NCBI GenBank assembly: GCA_946479905.1
Contig: CAMLIA010000096.1
Location: forward strand, 1-15,613
DNA from: an uncultured Frankiales bacterium
GTDB lineage: Bacteria > Actinomycetota > Actinomycetes > Mycobacteriales > SCTD01
DNA: 15,613 nt
Direction of reading: 5' to 3'
Translations under genes and position numbers: made by a program
Notes under the pieces: generated by a model
The model's input: only the letters and a program-made list of their open reading frames with translations
Told to the model about the DNA's origin: nothing
Database searches by the model: none
Part shown: positions 7,237 through 13,507 of the stretch, in pieces
Layout: every line of letters starts with the position of its first letter
Numbering within the stretch: the first letter of the stretch is position 1

Positions 7237-7779
7237 ATGCTGGGCCCACCCCTGCAGGGTCACCCTGCAGACGTGACGCACCACCTGCCGCACCTGGTGA
7301 TGATGCTCGCGCCGATGGCGGTGTTCGCCGGGATCCTCGGCGTGCAGTGGCGGCTGAGTGCGGACGAGCTGCTGCCGCCCGGCCTCTGGGTCATGGTCGG
7401 CGCTGCCGTCGTCGCCGGCACGGTGCACGGTGCGATGACCGCGCACCACGCCCACGAGGCGGCGCTGCTGGGCTGGGCGATGGCGGCCATGTGCCTGGCA
7501 CAGCTCACGTGGGCGGTGTGGCTGCTGTTCTCCCCGACCGTCCGGCTGGTCGAGGTCGGCGTCGTCGGCAACCTCGCGATCGTCGTGCTGTGGGCGTGGA
7601 CCCGCCTGGTCGGGATCCCGTTCGGGGTCGCGGGCGGCCTGCGGCAGCGGATCGGCCCGTGGGACCTGACCTGCACCAGCCTCGAGGTGACCGCGGTGCT
7701 GCTCGGCCTCGCCTGGCTCTCCGGTGCCACGCTGACCGTCCCCCGCTACACCCGGCTCAGGTCCACCCCGTCGATGTAG
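7237..7779 (+). CDS. His-rich multi-pass membrane protein, uncharacterised family
   Basis: The 180-residue product has about five hydrophobic helices (18-36, 48-66, 76-98, 104-122, 147-165). Histidines cluster near the first helix (H15, H16, H19) and between helices 2 and 3 (H64, H70, H71, H73, then E74). The segment GNLAIVVLWAWTRLVGIPFG and the later PWDLTCTSLE match a pattern I recall from a widespread actinobacterial membrane family of unknown function. The His/Glu cluster hints at metal binding, which is inference only. I chose the ATG at 7237. It lacks a clear ribosome site, and GTG 7273 is an alternative, so the message may be leaderless. The gene is divergent from the cyclic di-GMP signalling operon. 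Its last 34 bases overlap the 3' end of the convergent metalloprotease gene. Confidence 0.72.
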   Translation: MLGPPLQGHPADVTHHLPHLVMMLAPMAVFAGILGVQWRLSADELLPPGLWVMVGAAVVAGTVHGAMTAHHAHEAALLGWAMAAMCLAQLTWAVWLLFSPTVRLVEVGVVGNLAIVVLWAWTRLVGIPFGVAGGLRQRIGPWDLTCTSLEVTAVLLGLAWLSGATLTVPRYTRLRSTPSM

Positions 7780-9686
7780 GTCCGGCCGGTGTTGAGCGTC
7801 TTCAGCACGAGGGTGCCCGACCGGACGGACCCGAAGTCCTTGAGGCCGATGACGTGCCGGTACGTCGTGCTGGCCGCGTTGAGGCTCACGTTCCGCTGCC
7901 AGACGCCGTTCCAGTAGACGGCGACGGTGCCGCAGCCCGCACACGTCGTGGCGACCAGGTAGAGGCGCCGGGCCTGCACCGAGGTCCGGGTCAGCGTGCG
8001 GCCCGACAGCCGGGTGCTGGTCAGCGTGCTGCGGTAGTAGGCCGAGCTCAGCGCCCTGGTCCAGCCCGTGGAGGCGAGCAGCCCCCGGTCGTCCAGAGGT
8101 GTCGACGTGCACCGCTCCGCCGACCAGGCGCTGGTGTTGCCGGCCGCGTCGCGCGAGCGCGCCGAGAAGCACGACGTGTAGCCGGGCGACGCGGTCATGA
8201 CGCGGACGGTGGCGGTCGTGCGCTGCCACGTCGCGGGGTAGGTCAGCGCCCCGAACCCGCCGTTGAACGCGGCTCTGCGGTACCGGACGTCGTAGCTCGC
8301 GACACCCGAGCCGACGTCGCTGCCGGAGTACCGCAGCCCCACGTTCGCCCCGAGGTTGTAGACGGCCAGCGGCACCGTGCTGATGGTGGGCGGGGTGCTG
8401 TCGGCGGCGGTCACGATGCCCGCGGACGGCGCCGAGGCCGGACCCGCTCCCAGCGCGTTGGTCGCCGTGACGGTGAAGGCGTAGGTGTGGCCCTCGACCA
8501 GCCCGCCGATGACGGCTGTCGTGACGTCGCCGACGTCGAGGGTGCCGCCGGTGGCGCCGTCGTCCGTCCAGACGATGGTGTTGCGCGTGATGGCGAGGCC
8601 GTTCTCAGGAGCCCTCGTCCACGACAGCGTGACCTGGTCCGGCAGTCCGGTGCCCGTGACCGCGGTGGGAGCACCGGGCACCCCGAGCGTCGTCTGCCAG
8701 CCCAGGTCGCGGAACAGGCCGAGCAGCACGGGGCCGGGTCGGTGGACGACCTCCTGGTTCTCCAGGTAGGGCGTCATGAGCGAGTCGCCGTCGCCGGAGG
8801 CGAACGTCGTCTCGTCCAGGTGGGCGATGGAGCTGCCCGGCTCCCACGTCGACGGCGCGTACATCGGCACCCGGTTGCCGCCGTACACCGCCTTGGCCTG
8901 GGGGCCGCCCCAGAGCACGCCGCTGGTGTAGGCGACGTCGAGCTCGGTGGAGTTGTTGGGGAGCGTCACCAGGCGGGTGCCGTCGGCGCGCTCGAGGAAC
9001 CGGTCGAAGATGAGCGGCTCCGGGTCCAGGCTGCCGAGGCCGCCGGCGTCGTCGGAGCTCCCCGTGAGGCCGAGCCCGTGCCCGAGCTCGTGCAGCACCA
9101 CCGACTCGAAGTCGATGAAGCCGGCCGGCGGGTTGCCGTCGGTGCCGTAGTAGATGTCGGGCTCGGTGCTGCTGAAGGCGGCGTCGATGTCGTCGTAGCC
9201 GGGTGCGAGGTCGGTACCGGCGATCGCGTCGGCGAGGGCGTCCGGGTACCAGGACACCCCGTCGCCGAGCGCCGGGTCCTGCTCGATCCCGTCGGGTCCG
9301 GCGCTGCCCAGGACGCCGGGGCCCAGGTCGGCGAACTCCGCGTGCACCCGGATGGGCACGGTGGAGTGCACGATGCCCGCCCAGGTGTCGACGGCCCGCT
9401 GGAACGCGGCCTTCGCGCTCGTCGTCCACGACCCGACGTAGGCCACGTTCCAGGAGGAGGTGTGAGACCTGGCCGGGTCACCCGCGACGAGGTTGCTGCG
9501 GCGCAGCGCCGCGGCCCCTTTCGTCGAGCCGCTCGGGGAGCCGCCGCGCAGCAGCTGCACGCGGGTGCCGGCCACCCGCTGGCCCGCCGAGGCCTCCGCC
9601 TGCGCGGGCGCGACGGCGAGACCGCCGAGGACCAGGCTCAGGGTGCAGAGCAGCGAGCAGAGCAGGACGGAGCGGCGCAAGATCAC
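7746..9686 (-). CDS. Secreted zinc-metalloprotease-like protein with FN3 domain and C-terminal module
   Basis: The product is 646 residues from GTG 9686. A signal peptide (about 1-30, ending PAQA) precedes a catalytic region (about 75-330) with VVLHELGHGLGL: H199, E200 and H203 form the zinc signature. The position of the third ligand in matrixin-type HExxHxxGxxH is Gly209 here. Downstream are SIAHLDE (H289) and SLMTP (M304), the latter a candidate Met-turn. I recall this HLDE...LMTP arrangement from a family of putative bacterial metalloproteases, so H289 or a nearby residue could complete the site. An FN3 domain (about 335-428) and a beta-rich C-terminal region (about 430-646) follow, with Cys506, 526, 582 and 585. 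That region resembles a module at the ends of secreted actinobacterial proteins and may bind carbohydrate or the cell surface. The frame is open further upstream, but that part is antisense-like sequence inside the ligase gene. The acyl-CoA ligase ends 41 bases upstream on the same strand. Confidence 0.85.
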   Translation of the reverse strand: MILRRSVLLCSLLCTLSLVLGGLAVAPAQAEASAGQRVAGTRVQLLRGGSPSGSTKGAAALRRSNLVAGDPARSHTSSWNVAYVGSWTTSAKAAFQRAVDTWAGIVHSTVPIRVHAEFADLGPGVLGSAGPDGIEQDPALGDGVSWYPDALADAIAGTDLAPGYDDIDAAFSSTEPDIYYGTDGNPPAGFIDFESVVLHELGHGLGLTGSSDDAGGLGSLDPEPLIFDRFLERADGTRLVTLPNNSTELDVAYTSGVLWGGPQAKAVYGGNRVPMYAPSTWEPGSSIAHLDETTFASGDGDSLMTPYLENQEVVHRPGPVLLGLFRDLGWQTTLGVPGAPTAVTGTGLPDQVTLSWTRAPENGLAITRNTIVWTDDGATGGTLDVGDVTTAVIGGLVEGHTYAFTVTATNALGAGPASAPSAGIVTAADSTPPTISTVPLAVYNLGANVGLRYSGSDVGSGVASYDVRYRRAAFNGGFGALTYPATWQRTTATVRVMTASPGYTSCFSARSRDAAGNTSAWSAERCTSTPLDDRGLLASTGWTRALSSAYYRSTLTSTRLSGRTLTRTSVQARRLYLVATTCAGCGTVAVYWNGVWQRNVSLNAASTTYRHVIGLKDFGSVRSGTLVLKTLNTGRTYIDGVDLSRV

Positions 9687-9727
9687 CCGAACCAGTCTGC
9701 TGCATCGGCGGCCGGCCCGGGCGGGAA

Positions 9728-11347
9728 TCAGACGTTCTCGACCGTCAGCTCGCCCTCGGCGTACCGCTTGCGCAGCACCTTCTTGTCGAACTTCCCGACA
9801 CTGGTCTTGGGGACCTCCTCGATGAAGGACCACCGCTCGGGGAGCCACCACTTCGCGACCTTGTCCTCGAGGAAGCCGCACAGCTCGGCGGGCGTCGCCG
9901 CCGCGCCCTCGTCGAGGACCACGCAGGCGAGCGGTCGCTCGTCCCACCTGTCGTCGGGCACGGCGACCACCGCTGCCTCCCGGATCGCCGGGTGGCCCAT
10001 CAGGGCGTTCTCGAGCTCGACGGAGGAGATCCACTCCCCACCGGACTTGATGACGTCCTTCGCGCGGTCGGTGATCTGCAGGTAGCCGCGCTCGTCGATG
10101 GAGGCGACGTCACCCGTGCGCAGCCAGCCGTCGTCGAACTTCGCCGGGTCGGGGTCGAGGTAGTAGGCGCCCGTGATCCACGGCCCGCGCACCTGGATCT
10201 CGCCGACGGACTCCCCGTCCCAGGGCTGCTCCCCCTCCTCGGCCTGGATCCGCACCTCGACGCCGAACGTGACCCGGCCCGTCTTGGCACGCCACGCCCA
10301 CTCGTCCTCCGCGTCCCGGACGGGGTGCGCGACCGCCGCCAGCGGCGAGGTCTCGGTCATGCCCCACGCCTGGATGATGCGCACGCCGTGCCGCTCCTGG
10401 AAGGCCTGCATGAGCGACAGCGGCACGGCGGAGCCGCCGCACGGCACCAGGCGCAGCGAGGACAGGTCCGTCGGGTGCTTGTCGACGTAGGCGAGCAGGT
10501 CGTTCCAGATCGTCGGCACCGCACCGGCGATGGTGGGCTTGAAGGTCTCGATCATCTTCGCGAGCGGCTCGGCCTGCAGGAACCTGCCGGGCAGCACGAA
10601 GTCGGCCCCCGCCAGCCAGGCAGCGTAAGGAAGCCCCCAGGCGTTCGCGTGGAACATCGGCACGACCGGCAGGACGGTGTCCTGCTCGCTGACTCCGAAG
10701 ACGTTCCCGGTGCAGACCGCGAGGGAGTGCAGGTACGTCGAGCGGTGGCTGTACACGACGCCCTTCGGGTTGCCCGTCGTGCCGCTCGTGTAGCACATGG
10801 CGGCTGCTGACCGCTCGTCCAGCTCGGGCCACGTGATGGTCTCCGGTGCCGCCGCCAGCAGGTCCTCGTACTGGTGCACCGGCTTGCCGAGAGCGGCCGT
10901 GTCGGCCTCACCCACCGGGCCACCCACGAGGACGTAGCACTCCACCGTGGTGAGCTCATCGGCCACCCGCAGCAGCAGCGGCAGCACCGACGCGTCGACG
11001 ATGACGACCTTGTCCGCGGCGTGGTTGATGACGTACGCCAGCTGCTCCGCGAACAGCCGCAGGTTGAGCGTGTGCAGCACAGCGCCCATGGCAGGGACGG
11101 CGAGGTAGGCCTCGAGGTGCTCCTGCGTGTTCCAGAGGAACGTGCCGACCCGGTCCCCCTCTCCGACGCCGAGCTGCTGCAGGGCGTGTGCCAGCCGCAC
11201 GGCCCGGCTGCCGAGCTCGGCGTAGGTCGTCTCGCGGTGCCCGTCCCCCTCGAAGGTGATGACCCGGCTGGTGCCGTGCACCGACCTGCCGTGCTCCAGG
11301 ACCGCGCTGAGGAGCAGCGGTGCGTCCTGCATCGTCGAGCTGACCAC
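9728..11347 (-). CDS. Fatty-acyl-CoA ligase (AMP-forming, FadD type)
   Basis: The 539-residue product has full family length. It activates a fatty acid to acyl-AMP and then acyl-CoA in the cytoplasm, feeding beta-oxidation or lipid synthesis. The ATP-binding P-loop YTSGTTGNPKGV is at 186-197. The adenine-binding AWGMTETSP is at 327-335, the ribose-binding D413 is in GWLRTGD, and the C-terminal catalytic lysine K519 is in PKTSVGKFDKK. The MFHANAWGLP segment (231-240) is typical of medium- and long-chain acyl-CoA ligases. The GTG start at 11347 is supported by GGAGG four bases upstream. ATG 11332 would be a weaker choice. A candidate promoter with an overlapping palindrome lies just upstream (11372-11406). 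Chain-length preference cannot be read from the sequence. Confidence 0.95.
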   Translation of the reverse strand: MVSSTMQDAPLLLSAVLEHGRSVHGTSRVITFEGDGHRETTYAELGSRAVRLAHALQQLGVGEGDRVGTFLWNTQEHLEAYLAVPAMGAVLHTLNLRLFAEQLAYVINHAADKVVIVDASVLPLLLRVADELTTVECYVLVGGPVGEADTAALGKPVHQYEDLLAAAPETITWPELDERSAAAMCYTSGTTGNPKGVVYSHRSTYLHSLAVCTGNVFGVSEQDTVLPVVPMFHANAWGLPYAAWLAGADFVLPGRFLQAEPLAKMIETFKPTIAGAVPTIWNDLLAYVDKHPTDLSSLRLVPCGGSAVPLSLMQAFQERHGVRIIQAWGMTETSPLAAVAHPVRDAEDEWAWRAKTGRVTFGVEVRIQAEEGEQPWDGESVGEIQVRGPWITGAYYLDPDPAKFDDGWLRTGDVASIDERGYLQITDRAKDVIKSGGEWISSVELENALMGHPAIREAAVVAVPDDRWDERPLACVVLDEGAAATPAELCGFLEDKVAKWWLPERWSFIEEVPKTSVGKFDKKVLRKRYAEGELTVENV

Positions 11348-11371
11348 GGGTCCTCCTGCGTCGGTGGTGTT

Positions 11372-11384
11372 GCAGGAAACCTGC
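11372..11384. promoter_or_regulatory. Palindrome GCAGG-AAA-CCTGC, possible operator for the acyl-CoA ligase gene
   Basis: This is a perfect 5-base inverted repeat with a 3-base centre, 25 bases upstream of the ligase start. It overlaps the candidate -10 element. The position suits a repressor site, for example for a TetR-type fatty-acid regulator, but no regulator gene is in view. A small RNA hairpin is the other reading. Confidence 0.35.
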
Positions 11385-11406
11385 CGTATGGGGACGCATC
11401 TCTCAA
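11378..11406 (-). promoter_or_regulatory. Candidate sigma-70-type promoter of the acyl-CoA ligase gene
   Basis: On the minus strand, TTGAGA (11406-11401) is followed after exactly 17 bases by CAGGTT (11383-11378). The first matches the -35 consensus well, while the -10 match is partial. A start near 11371 would leave a leader of about 24 bases containing the GGAGG site. Confidence 0.3.
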
Positions 11407-11470
11407 GGCCGGGCGGGAGCCGGTCCGCGGCATGGGTAACGTGAGGACCACGTCGACTGGAGGAGGTCAG

Positions 11471-11794
11471 GTGGCTGCCTGGCGGCGGTGCGCGCAGTGC
11501 AGGAAGGTGCTGCAGGAGGACGCGTTCGACGCGACGTCAGAGACCTGCCGAGCGTGCCTCACCGGCCCTCCGCCGAAGGTCCGCTCGACGCGGGCGTCCG
11601 CGGTGAAGACCGTCCGTCCCGCCACCACACCCACCGCGGAGCGGGCGCCTCTCCTCGGCGTCGTGGGGTCGGGAGACCTCGAGGTCCGGGAGCGCCGGGC
11701 GCGCAAGACGGCCACCGCCCAGCTGACCGAGCTGCACGCCGAGGAGTACGAGCAGCTGCTGCAGTCCGCCCGCCGGGCCGAGGGCCTGCGCTAG
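11471..11794 (+). CDS. Small zinc-ribbon protein of unknown function
   Basis: The product is 107 residues. A four-cysteine zinc site lies at the very N-terminus: C7-x2-C10-x15-C26-x2-C29 (CAQC and CRAC). It resembles the short ribbons at the start of some HNH-type nucleases and DNA-binding proteins, but no nuclease domain follows. The middle (about 30-70) is Pro/Thr/Arg-rich and probably disordered. The end (about 75-107) is a charged helix rich in Glu and Arg. GTG 11471 is the clear start, with AGGAGG four bases upstream. The frame is open further upstream, but that part is antisense to the acyl-CoA ligase. The gene is divergent from the ligase across 123 bases and convergent with the dehydrogenase, with 10 bases between stops. 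Nucleic-acid or protein binding is a guess from the fold type. Confidence 0.75.
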   Translation: MAAWRRCAQCRKVLQEDAFDATSETCRACLTGPPPKVRSTRASAVKTVRPATTPTAERAPLLGVVGSGDLEVRERRARKTATAQLTELHAEEYEQLLQSARRAEGLR

Positions 11795-11798
11795 CAGG
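11785..11798. terminator. Short hairpin at a convergent gene end, possible weak terminator
   Basis: CCTGC (11785-11789) and GCAGG (11794-11798) pair around a 4-base loop that contains most of the TAG stop of the zinc-ribbon gene. There is no T-tract on either side, so a role in termination is uncertain. Confidence 0.25.
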
Positions 11799-11804
11799 AA
11801 GCGG

Positions 11805-12923
11805 TCAGCCGGGGAGGAGCAGCTGGCGCACGGCCCGGCCGTCGGCGAGGTCGTCGAACGCGCGGGCCGCGTCGTGCAGACCGAGCACCGCGGAGGTGAG
11901 CCGCTCCACGGGCAGCCGGCCGTCCTGCCACAGCCGCACCAGCCGCGGGACGTCGCGCTGCGGAGCAGCAGAGCCCATGTAGGAGCCGACGACCTGGCGC
12001 GCCTCGGCGACCACCTGCACGGCCGGGACCGACAGCATCCGGCTCGGGTGCGGCAGGCCCACCAGCACGGTCGATCCCCCTCGAGCGGTCATCGCGAAGG
12101 CGTCGGCCATCGCCTCCTCGTGCCCGACCGCCTCGACGACGTAGCGCGCTCCACCCCCGGTCAGCTCACGGACCTCCGCAACGGAGCCGGGCGCCAGGGC
12201 ATGGGTGGCACCCAGCTCGAGCGCGAGCTGGCGCTTGGACGCGACCACGTCGATGGCGACGAGCGGGTCCGCGCCGGCCAGCGCCGCACCCATCACGGCG
12301 GACAGGCCGACGCCGCCCAGACCGACGACGACGACGCCGTCCCCCGGGCGCACCTGCACGGTCGACTCGACCGCTCCGGTCCCGGTGAGCAGGGCGCACC
12401 CGAACAGCGCGGCGGTCTGCCCGGGGACGCTCGGCGGCACGACGACGGCCGAGCCCCGGTCCACCACGACGTGGCTGCTGAAGGCGCTCACCCCGAGGTG
12501 GTGGTGGACGGGAGTTCCCCGGTACGACAGGCGATGGCCGCCTCGGAGCAGCTCACCGGCGGCGTTGCTGGCCGCCCCCTTGCGACACAGCGCGGGCGAG
12601 CCGCTGGAGCACTCGGGGCAGCTGCCGCAGGAGGGCACGAAGACCAGCACGACGCGGTCGCCGACCGTCACGTCGTGGACGCCGGCACCCACCTCCTCGA
12701 CGATCCCCGCGGCCTCGTGCCCGAGGGCCATCGGCAACGGCCGGGGGCGGCTCCCGTCCACGACGGAGAGGTCGGAGTGGCAGACGCCGGACGCCTCGAC
12801 CCGCACCAGCAGCTCCCCTGCGCGCGGCGCCTCGAGGTCGAGCTCCACCACCTCGAACGGCCGGGACTCGGCGTACGGGCGAGGCAGTCCGCTGCCGTGC
12901 AACAGGACGCTCGTGACCTTCAA
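11805..12923 (-). CDS. Zinc-dependent, NAD-type alcohol dehydrogenase (MDR superfamily)
   Basis: The 372-residue product oxidises alcohols to aldehydes, or reduces the reverse, in the cytoplasm. Catalytic zinc ligands are C48 (GVCHSD), H69 with E70 (GHEAAG) and C176 (LFGCALLTG). Structural zinc ligands are C99, C102, C105 and C113. The Rossmann motif GLGGVG is at 201-206, and D225 ends the second strand (VAIDVV), which favours NAD over NADP. The length and the ALFGCALLTG segment fit the class III-like branch (formaldehyde and glutathione/mycothiol-dependent or long-chain alcohol enzymes), but the true substrate is not readable. The start is a TTG at 12923. It gives the family's usual N-terminus (MKVTSVLLHG), with GGGAG about nine bases upstream. 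The gene is divergent from the thioesterase across 35 bases. Confidence 0.92.
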   Translation of the reverse strand: MKVTSVLLHGSGLPRPYAESRPFEVVELDLEAPRAGELLVRVEASGVCHSDLSVVDGSRPRPLPMALGHEAAGIVEEVGAGVHDVTVGDRVVLVFVPSCGSCPECSSGSPALCRKGAASNAAGELLRGGHRLSYRGTPVHHHLGVSAFSSHVVVDRGSAVVVPPSVPGQTAALFGCALLTGTGAVESTVQVRPGDGVVVVGLGGVGLSAVMGAALAGADPLVAIDVVASKRQLALELGATHALAPGSVAEVRELTGGGARYVVEAVGHEEAMADAFAMTARGGSTVLVGLPHPSRMLSVPAVQVVAEARQVVGSYMGSAAPQRDVPRLVRLWQDGRLPVERLTSAVLGLHDAARAFDDLADGRAVRQLLLPG

Positions 12924-12958
12924 GACGGCTGCTCCCGACGGTGTGGCAGGGTTCCGGG

Positions 12959-13399
12959 GTGGCTCTGACCGAGGATCCTAGGGACCTGCGCCGCAGCGAC
13001 TTCCCCGTGCTCCGGGAGGTCCCGACCCGGTGGGCCGACGTCGACGCCTACGGGCACGTGAACAACGTGGTGCACTACGCGGTCTTCGACACGGCGGTGA
13101 ACGCCTGGCTCATCGAGGCGACCGGTGAGGACGTCCGGAGCTGGAGCGCGCTGGGTCTCGTGGTCGAGACGTCCTGCCGCTACCTCGCCGAGCTGGACTT
13201 CCCGGCCCCCATCACGACCGGGCTCGCGGTGGAGCGGCTCGGCACCAGCTCGATCCGCTACCGGCTCGGGCTCTTCGGCGACCCCGAGACCCCGGCGGCG
13301 GTGGGGCGGTTCGTCCACGTCTACGTGGATCGGGAGACCCGCCGGCCCGTCCCCGTGCCCGATCCGGTGCGCCGCGCCGTGCAGGCGCTGACCCCCTGA
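12959..13399 (+). CDS. Hot-dog-fold acyl-CoA thioesterase (4HBT family)
   Basis: The product is 146 residues. RWADVDAYGHVNNVVHYAVF is the signature of the 4-hydroxybenzoyl-CoA/acyl-CoA thioesterase family: the Asp and the HVNN turn line the active site at the start of the central helix. The whole length fits a single hot-dog domain, which works as a dimer or tetramer, and the enzyme would hydrolyse an acyl-CoA to free acid and CoA. GTG 12959 leaves about 25 residues before the motif, as is usual in the family. GTG 12941 in the same frame is the alternative. Neither has a clear ribosome site, so a leaderless message is possible. It is divergent from the alcohol dehydrogenase and followed by the EAL gene in the same direction, 108 bases away. 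Confidence 0.9.
   Translation: MALTEDPRDLRRSDFPVLREVPTRWADVDAYGHVNNVVHYAVFDTAVNAWLIEATGEDVRSWSALGLVVETSCRYLAELDFPAPITTGLAVERLGTSSIRYRLGLFGDPETPAAVGRFVHVYVDRETRRPVPVPDPVRRAVQALTP
12975..12980 (-). promoter_or_regulatory. Candidate -10 element for the alcohol dehydrogenase
   Basis: TAGGAT on the minus strand is a good actinobacterial -10 hexamer, about 52 bases upstream of the TTG start. It lies inside the 5' coding part of the divergent thioesterase. No convincing -35 is found at 16-18 bases, so support is thin. Confidence 0.22.
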
Positions 13400-13437
13400 A
13401 GATGATCACGACGGGTCATCCGGGATAGGCCGCGCGG

Positions 13438-13459
13438 ATCTGGCGCAGTGCGCCCAGAT
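13438..13459 (+). other. Strong hairpin between the thioesterase and EAL genes
   Basis: ATCTGG pairs with CCAGAT, and CGC with GCG inside it, with a single bulged C and an AGT loop: a nine-pair stem. It lies 39 bases after the thioesterase stop and about 50 bases before the EAL start. With no T-tract it could be a terminator or a leader structure of the EAL gene. Because the in-frame GTG at 13448 falls in its loop, that codon is an unlikely start. Confidence 0.4.
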
Positions 13460-13507
13460 GCCGCGAAGGTGGGTCCCGCTCGCCTTCCCCCCATCGTGGA
13501 GCACCTG

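Noticed and set aside
9687..10034. Upstream extension of the metalloprotease frame to an ATG at 10034
   Set aside because: It would put 116 unlike residues before the signal peptide and overlap the 3' end of the acyl-CoA ligase.
7221..10085. Plus-strand open frame of 954 codons across the metalloprotease
   Set aside because: Low-complexity Arg/Gly/Val composition, antisense to a protein with signal peptide, HELGH and FN3. It also runs out of frame over the His-rich membrane gene.
10874..11470. Upstream extension of the zinc-ribbon frame
   Set aside because: It is antisense to the acyl-CoA ligase, and the GTG at 11471 has a strong ribosome site.
13448..13507. GTG at 13448 as start of the EAL protein
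   Set aside because: It lies in the loop of a hairpin and has no ribosome site. ATG 13508 has GGAG at good spacing.
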